Shown here: piece after piece, positions 23,882 to 30,000 of the stretch
How positions within the stretch are numbered: the first letter of the stretch is position 1
How the letters are laid out: each line of letters begins with the position of its first letter
NCBI GenBank assembly: GCA_016946835.1
Contig: JACVTC010000038.1
Coordinates: 1,047,501-1,077,500, forward strand
Source of the DNA: Neocallimastix lanati (nom. inval.)
Lineage: Eukaryota; Neocallimastigomycota; Neocallimastigomycetes; Neocallimastigales; Neocallimastigaceae
Reading direction: 5' to 3'
DNA: 30,000 nt
Made by a program: the position numbers and the translations under genes
Notes under the pieces: model-generated
The model's database searches: none
Seen by the model: the letters and a program-made list of their open reading frames with translations, nothing else
Told to the model about the DNA's origin: nothing

Positions 23882-24881
23882 CATAATTACGTTAATTACC
23901 TATTAAAAGTTACTTTCAGTTAAATAAAATAAAATAAAAATTGTAATTTGAATTTAATTTCATTTTATTGTATTATTTTATTTTATTGTATTTTGTTGTG
24001 TTGTATTTTATTGTATTGTATTCTATATTATTTTATACTATTTTATATTATTTTATATTATTTTGTATTATTTGTATTATATTTTATATTATTTTTTATT
24101 TTATTTTTATTTTTATTAATCATTTTTTAAAATTCAAATTATATTTTTTATTATTTATTTTTTTTTTATTCATTTTTTATTAAATAAAATAATTACTTTA
24201 GTTTCCTATAAAAAGTTTAATTCAGTTTAAAATTTTATTTTATTAATTATTTTATTTTATTTTATTTTTTTTTTTTTTCATTTTTTATTTTATAAATTTT
24301 TTAAAAATATTATTATGTAAAAATTTATTTTAAATTAAATTAAAATTTTTTAAATAGAAAATATTTTAAAAATAATATTCTTATAAACATTAAAAACTAT
24401 TTGAATAGAAAAAATTTTAATAATATCATATAGACTTTATTTTTATTTTTATTTACTATTATTTAAATATAGTATAGATTTAAATAATCTTACTAATATT
24501 TAAAATATATAAATAAAATTATTAAAAATTAATATCAAATTTTATATATACTAATATTTAAAAAAATATAAATAATTAAAGAGTTTTTTTTTTTTTTTTT
24601 GTTATAATTTTTATAAATTATAAAATTGTATGCTATTAATTATTATTAATTATTATAGATATAAATTATACGAAATTATTATTAATAAAAAAAATAGTTT
24701 CTACATACTAAATTGAATTAAATATATATATATTTATTATAAATTGACTGTATTATCAAGCATTTTTATATAATTAAACGATATAATTTTTTGAAATTTA
24801 TTTTTATTTATATTATGAAATTTTAAGAGTTTTATTGTTTATATTTGATATATATTTATTTAAAATTTTAATATCATTTTT
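23882..24881. other. A/T-rich intergenic region, 3' of the kinase gene
   Basis: Contains a TTTTATTGTATTA-like degenerate repeat (23960-24080) and long T tracts. Open frames here are repeat translations. No gene seen. Confidence 0.7.
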
Positions 24882-25658
24882 TTAAAACAGTTCCTCCATT
24901 AAAAGGAAATATCTTAATTTTTTATGATTAGGTTTTAAGTTTAAAGCCTTAAATAATGCATTAGGATCAAAATCGGGATATACTTTTCCTCCATATATAC
25001 CACTAAAATTATTTTTAAGACTTCTATAGCAAATTGCTATATCGTACCATTTATCACTTATACCAGAATCACCTAAATCAATAAATCCATTAATTTTGTC
25101 ATCTTCTAAAATGATATTTGGGAGACAAAAATCACCATGTGAAAGTACTGGCTCATCATCAGGTTTGTTTTTTTCCAGCCACAATAAAAGTTCTTCAGGA
25201 TTTTTAAATTCGCTTTTATCAAATTCTTCTAGATTAACAAGTCCATTTTCAACTCTCTTTCTTACTTCTTTTAACTTTGTATCAATATTCTTATTTCTTG
25301 GGCAGTCTGAAACATTAATTTTCCATAATGATTTTAAAGCTTCAGAAAGTATTGCTAATAATTTTTCAGGTTGTTCAAGATAAAATTCATCACAGGACAT
25401 TTTACCTGTTATTCTACTCATTAATAAATAACTTTTATTATTTGATACTTCATGATATATTACTTCTGGAACTGGAATTTTTCCTTTAAGCCATTTCATC
25501 ATTATAACTGTTTCTTTTGCTTTTAATACATCATTTTCAATTTTCAATACCATATCATCATAAATTAATACTGTACCATCTGAAAAGCCAATATTATTTA
25601 TTGAGAACCCCTTTTTTCCAATAAATTTTAATATATTATTGGGTATGTTATTAACCAT
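24882..25658 (-). CDS. aph(3'): APH(3')-like aminoglycoside (kanamycin-type) phosphotransferase, 258 aa
   Basis: Family members transfer phosphate from ATP to the 3'-hydroxyl of aminoglycosides. Visible: a GFSDGTV loop (24-30), VLKIE with the likely ATP lysine Lys39, WLKGKIPVPEV (56-66), the catalytic loop LSHGDFCLPNI (172-182; Asp176 the expected base, Asn181 a metal ligand), GFIDLGDSGISDKWYDIAIC (191-210; Asp195 the Mg ligand, then the APH DKWYDIA signature), and LRYFLLMEELF as the very last residues, the normal APH(3') end. Length is close to the usual 250-270 and all key residues are present, so the enzyme looks intact. It has no intron and no signal peptide. Bacterial APH(3') of Firmicutes type is the nearest match from memory, so horizontal gain is likely. 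Codons are as A/T-rich as the host, suggesting amelioration or an A/T-rich donor. Its real substrate in a fungus is unknown. Confidence 0.9.
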   Translation of the reverse strand: MVNNIPNNILKFIGKKGFSINNIGFSDGTVLIYDDMVLKIENDVLKAKETVIMMKWLKGKIPVPEVIYHEVSNNKSYLLMSRITGKMSCDEFYLEQPEKLLAILSEALKSLWKINVSDCPRNKNIDTKLKEVRKRVENGLVNLEEFDKSEFKNPEELLLWLEKNKPDDEPVLSHGDFCLPNIILEDDKINGFIDLGDSGISDKWYDIAICYRSLKNNFSGIYGGKVYPDFDPNALFKALNLKPNHKKLRYFLLMEELF

Positions 25659-25834
25659 AATATCTATTTATTTTATATATTCTTCTTTTTTTAAATATTT
25701 TTAAATATTATCTAATCTTAATATATGTTTTATAAAAATTTATATCTATTTTAATATATATGTTTTATAAAATATATTTAATTTTAATTAATTTCTAACC
25801 AATCTATAATAATTTTTCTATTATAATTATTTAT
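25659..25834. other. Kinase 5' flank
   Basis: Short A/T-rich upstream region between the kinase start and the third heptamer array. No defined promoter element recognised. Confidence 0.5.
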
Positions 25835-25999
25835 TATTCAATTATTTATTATTTATTATTTATTATTTATTATTTATTATTTATTATTTATTATTTATTA
25901 TTTATTATTTATTATTTATTATTTATTATTTATTATTTATTATTTATTATTTATTATTTATTATTTATTATTTATTATTTATTATTTATTATTTATTAT
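25835..25999. repeat. Heptanucleotide array (TTATTTA)n, array 3
   Basis: About 150 bases of the 7-bp unit. It starts with the variant TATTCAATTATTTATTA, which also interrupts array 2. Confidence 0.95.
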
Positions 26000-26496
26000 T
26001 ACCAATAATTAATTAATTTTTTGGAATGATTTTATAATTTAAATTATTTTAAAAAACATGAAAATCTGCTTAAAAAGTTATTGTTTATATATTTTATAAA
26101 ATTATTTCCAAATAATATGACTCATATGCTCAACTTTATTATTATTATTTAATTTATTAAAATATGTATACATTATATGTAATATTAAAATATTAATATT
26201 ATTGTTTACATAATATAGAAAAAAAAAAAAAACTAAAAATTATTTAATATTTTATTTTATTAATTACTATATTTTAAAAATATTATTAAAGTACTTCTTG
26301 ATTTAAGAAAGATGAAAAAAGAAGAAGTAAAATAAAAAAAAAAATAAAAAAAAAAAATAAAAATTGGAAAATGGATATATAAATGTTGACAAATTAAGAA
26401 AAAGCAATTAACATTATAAATATATTATTAATATACCAAAAAAAAAAAAAATAAAATCTAAGAAAATTTTATTATACAATTATATAAATTTTGTTA
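26000..26496. other. 5' flank of the Cys-rich secreted protein gene
   Basis: A/T-rich with A tracts near 26219-26233, 26333-26360 and 26437-26453, the last about 45 bases before the start codon. No other gene seen. Confidence 0.55.
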
Positions 26497-27468
26497 ATGG
26501 AAAAAGTCACTTATTTTAGTTACATTGTAATATTAACAATTATATTCTTGATAAGTAATGTTGTATGTATTGATTTACCAATTTGTAAAACTTGTATAGT
26601 TACTGGTAAAGATTCAGGAAATCCAAATGTAAAATTCGGATGGGAAGAAGAACATGTAAAAAAATAAAATTAATATACAATTAAAAATATATTATTATTG
26701 TTATTATTATTATTATTATTATTAGTTTAATTAAATGAAATTAATATATAAGTCTTGTATTATTGATAGTACAAAATGCAAAGATTATATGAACTTAGAA
26801 TATTGTATTGGATATACAGTTGATTTTGAATATATGGGTTCTGCTTATGGAAAGGAAAATAATAAAGTAAGAGTAATTAAAATTAGAAAATATTGATAAT
26901 GATAATAAAAATTTACATTTTATATTAGATATAATAATAATCGTCTGTCAAAAATTATTTATAAAATATAAACAAAAATGGTATTTATAGACATGTATAG
27001 TTGATCCTATATATAAAAATTATAATATATGCAAAAGATGTTTTCTAGTTTACGAGGAAGCAAGATATACTTGGGGAAAAGAAGATAATAAAGTAATTAT
27101 TAAATTATATTTGTATATTCAAAATAAATAAATAAATAAATAAAAAGGTTTTGTTTTTTTTTAATAATAAAAAATTTGTTTTAATAATAAAAAATTTGAA
27201 AATTAATGTAATAATATAACTTTAATAATGAAATAATAGATATGTTTACTCGATTTATATAAATGTAGACCTCAAGCAGGTTCCAATGAAAGAACATATC
27301 CATATTATGTCATATTTATTGATTTTGTAAGCTTTATTTAAAATTTTCCATAAAAATTATATATATTTATATATATATAAATTCATAAAAAAAAACTAAA
27401 ATATTTATACTTTATAAAAATAGGGATTTGTTTTTTTAATATCTTGGGCAATAACAAAAATAATATAA
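26497..27468 (+). CDS. Small secreted Cys-rich protein built of repeated exons, 168 aa
   Basis: Not a family I recognise. Exons: 26497-26655, 26753-26866, 26991-27092, 27240-27326, 27424-27468 (stop TAA). All four introns (97, 124, 147 and 97 bp) are GT-AG, A/T-only in style, and in phase 0, and the joined frame has no stops. Residues 1-24 are a hydrophobic signal peptide (YIVILTIIFLISNVVC). The mature part is Cys-rich. Exons 2, 3 and 4 each begin with x-Cys-(Ile/Leu)-(Ile/Val/Leu)-Asp: SCIID, TCIVD, ICLLD. Exon 1 holds the similar TCIVTGKDSG. Exons 2 and 3 end in nearly the same residues, YGKENNK and WGKEDNK, and exon 1 in GWEEEH. The last 14 residues are hydrophobic (GFVFLISWAI). The phase-0 symmetric exons imply growth by exon duplication. 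Exported, Cys-paired protein is inferred; a cell-surface or effector-like role is speculation. The neighbouring pseudogene encodes another Cys-rich exported protein. Confidence 0.75.
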
Positions 27469-27889
27469 AATAAACAAATGTTAAATAATATATTTATACT
27501 TTTATAATACTATCAATATTTGTATAATTAAATACCAAAAATTCTTTTATACTATTTTTTATTTATAATTTATTTATAAAAATTCACAAATACAGTATTA
27601 ATAATAAATAATATATACTAATATGTTTTACTGATAATTTTTTTTTTTTTTTTTTTTTTTCCTTTTAGTGTTAATATTATAAATTATTTTTTTTTTTTTC
27701 ATTTTGGAGTTATTATTATAATTATTACTATTAATATTATTATAATAATAATTTTCATAGTTATTTGCTTATTTCAATTACTAATAATAATACTAATGAT
27801 TTGAATGTTTTGAGTATTAAATCCTATTTATATTTATTTACTTATTATGTTAGGTTATTTAATATTAAACTATATTCTAAATGTATAAT

Positions 27890-28577
27890 TATTTATAAAA
27901 CTGCTTTTTCCGTACTTTTTTTTTTTTTTTTTTTTTACAGAAATAACAGCAACAATACATAACCTCAATTCATCCACTCGCAATGGTAGACCAAAACGCA
28001 AATGCATAAAACGTAGCATAACCAGTTCCCTCACTATCAAAAGGCTCTTGAATTTGCATTGAGTAAAACCCTCTTTTGAACAAGTCATAGAAGAACACTC
28101 ATTATCAGTCTTACAAGTATAACAATATGGTTTGTTTCAATACATATACGAACTTCTACATGTAAAGTGTCTACCCGATGTATAAATTTCATCACAATGG
28201 ACAATCGGCGTTTCGTCAGTAAAAATATAATGATTGTCGATGATGCATTTGTCAGATAACCATTCCGAATTGTTGTTATATTTAGAAGAATAGCATTCCC
28301 CACTCGTATAATCTCTACTTACAAAATTATTCTGCTTTATTTCATCGTATGTACAAGTATATGTTATATAGTGTCTTGTTTTTTCATTTATATCTGGAAT
28401 ATCAACCAAAAGAATGAGATATTGATATTTTGCTGCCACAAAAGTGTCGTTTTTTCGAATTCGTTTTTAAGTTTCAATACTCTCTTTTTATCTTTAATAT
28501 CACTTTTTTTAGAGGTGTAAGAAAGTTGAAGATAAAATGTAACGATCAATATTGTTAAAACTATTTTTGTTGTTCAT
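27890..28577 (-). pseudogene. Broken gene for a Cys-rich, probably membrane-anchored secreted protein
   Basis: No family recognised. The minus strand starts with ATG at 28577, but the frame is off by one right after it. The next frame gives a hydrophobic signal-like run (IVLTILIVTFYLQLSYTS), then a charged stretch. A second shift in an A run near 28455 leads into the longest frame (28439-28137), with GECYSSKYNNN, DKCIIDNHYIF, HCDEIYTSGRHFTC. An in-frame TGA at 28139-28137 interrupts it, and the same frame goes on with PYCYTCKTDNECSSMTC. A further shift near 28050 is followed by GYATFYAFAFWSTIASG, a likely membrane helix, another TGA, and a CCCYFCKKK end. There are at least five lesions, with the shifts mainly at homopolymers. 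G+C is higher than in the flanks, so it was coding recently. Some shifts might instead be assembly errors. Confidence 0.6.
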
Positions 28578-29148
28578 TGCATTCTAGTTTATATATAATT
28601 TTATTGTATATTTATTAGTCTATTAGATATTTAGATTTTTGTTATTAATGTCTAACAAAAAATCAGTTTATGCTAAATTATTATGTTCAAAAGAGATATA
28701 TGTAATTTATATAATTTATAAAATATCTTAAATTCATATAATTTTAGTTTTGTAAATTAATATACCAAACAATTTTTATTTATTAAAATAGGTAAACTAT
28801 AAAATATTTAAAGACATAGTATATTTGAATGAATGTGTAAAAAAAATATTGAATAAGTAAATATATTAATATTATTATCATAGATAATATTAATAATATT
28901 AAAGTTTATCTAAACATTACTAAAATATAATTTTATTTCATTTTTTTATTTATTTTGACATAATAAATAAAATTGAAATCTTTCAATTTAAATCATTTGG
29001 CCAATCAGCATTTTAAATAAACTTTAACAAAAAAATGATCGAGTTATAAAAATAAATAATATATGTTGTATATTAAAAACAATATATTCTAATATATAAA
29101 AAGTAATTAATTTTTTAAATGAAAATTAATTATCAAAAAAAAAAAAAA

Positions 29149-29179
<31 letters not shown>

Positions 29180-29763
29180 AAATTAAAAATTAAAAAAATA
29201 AAAAATTAAAAATTTTAAATATGTAAGATATTTTATATATCAAAAAAAAAAAAAAAAATATTAAATTTTTATTAATTTAGTATTATAAAAAAAGGAAAAA
29301 ATAATTAATTTAAATTATAATATAAAACTATTTAATTATTATTTTTTTTTTTTATTATTACTGTATTTCAAGTAAAATAAAATAAAAAGAAAAGAAAATA
29401 ATAAAATTTTATTGAAATTATATTTAAAGCAATTATAATTATTAAGAAATTATTATTTTTAATTTATTTTTGCTTTTTAATATAATATAATTTTATTATT
29501 ATTATTATTATTATTTTTATTTTCTTTCTCTTTCTCTCCCTTTTTTTTTTTTTTTTTAATATATTCGGTCTTGAAATTTTGAAATTTGGTAAATTAAAAA
29601 TAATTATAATAGTATATTTCGTTTTCAATAACTTATGGCAGCATTTATTAAATATATTTATATATACTCTTATTTTATATATATATTTTTTAAACGAAAT
29701 TTATTATTATAATTCTTTTTAAAATTAATAAATTAAAGTTCAATTTAATATTTAAAATACAAA
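28578..29763. other. A/T-rich intergenic region with AAAT run and pyrimidine tract
   Basis: Contains an (AAAT)n run at about 29145-29179, A tracts near 29136 and 29244, and a pyrimidine-rich tract CTTTCTCTTTCTCTCCCTTT followed by T's (about 29522-29557), some 200 bases before the next start codon, that may belong to its promoter. No gene seen. Confidence 0.6.
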
Positions 29764-30000
29764 ATGTACAGATCTGAAGCAAGAGCTATAGCTCAAAGTT
29801 GGAGTGCACCAAATTTAGATATAAAGTTTACAGAACCAATAGATACTGTTACAGAAACAGTTGTCGAAACAATTCCAGAAATTGTAAATCAAAATACCCA
29901 AAATATAGTTAGAAATGTTGTCGTACCATCAGCTTATACAGCTGCTAAAGTTACAGGAAATTCAACTTTTAATTACAAAAAACTTTCAGCAATTATAGCT
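29764..30000 (+). CDS. Unrecognised gene, N-terminal 79 codons; continues past window
   Basis: The ATG at 29764 sits in an A-rich context (ATACAAAATG) and opens a frame that stays free of stops to the window end. Base composition is clearly richer in G and C than the flanks, a reliable coding sign in this genome. The protein starts MYRSEARAIAQSW, then has a Thr/Val/Glu-rich stretch (TEPIDTVTETVVETIPEI, about 23-40) and an NVVVPSAYTAAKV segment. There is no signal peptide, membrane helix or motif I can name. A farther in-frame ATG was not considered because this is the first one after an upstream stop-rich region. Confidence 0.65.
   Translation, partial: MYRSEARAIAQSWSAPNLDIKFTEPIDTVTETVVETIPEIVNQNTQNIVRNVVVPSAYTAAKVTGNSTFNYKKLSAIIA

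Overview
The window reads as nuclear DNA of a very AT-rich fungus. The best guess is an anaerobic gut fungus (Neocallimastigomycota) or a close relative. The reasons are an intron-bearing septin of fungal Cdc12/AspC type, a fungal-like beta-tubulin, GT-AG introns made almost only of A and T, huge A/T intergenic stretches with homopolymers and microsatellites, and an intronless bacterial-type APH(3') kinase. Septins argue against Dictyostelium and Plasmodium, the other familiar genomes of this composition. This placement is inference; no phylogenetic test was possible.

Layout. 1-1315 (minus): 3' part cut by the window edge of an alkaline-phosphatase-superfamily protein that has lost several catalytic residues. 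3178-6175 (minus): an 11-exon septin that can be rebuilt completely (386 aa). 7195-7535: a large heptanucleotide array that cuts off a Ty1/copia remnant (about 7545-8740). 8980-14200: a graveyard of non-LTR (LINE) retrotransposon copies, all on the minus strand, including one copy with an almost continuous reverse transcriptase broken by homopolymer indels. 15070-16960 (minus): a two-exon beta-tubulin (448 aa). 17000-21500: gene-free A/T sequence with a second heptamer array, A-rich repeats, a 35-bp perfect inverted repeat, and 78-bp and 54-bp tandem repeat arrays. 21518-22858 (minus): an intronless PP2C-type phosphatase. 23700-23881: a hairpin-forming repeat. 24882-25658 (minus): the APH(3')-like kinase. 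25835-25999: a third heptamer array. 26497-27468 (plus): a five-exon gene for a small secreted Cys-rich protein whose exons look like duplicated modules. About 27890-28577 (minus): a broken gene for another Cys-rich, probably membrane-anchored protein. 29764 onward (plus): the start of an unrecognised gene that runs off the window.

The genes do not form a pathway. Septin and tubulin are cytoskeletal housekeeping genes, PP2C is a signalling phosphatase, and the rest is accessory: an acquired kinase, a degenerate phosphatase-like protein, secreted Cys-rich proteins and dead transposons. The most interesting items are the exon-modular secreted protein, the apparent pseudoenzyme and the acquired aminoglycoside kinase. 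I did not find a convincing multi-gene novel system.
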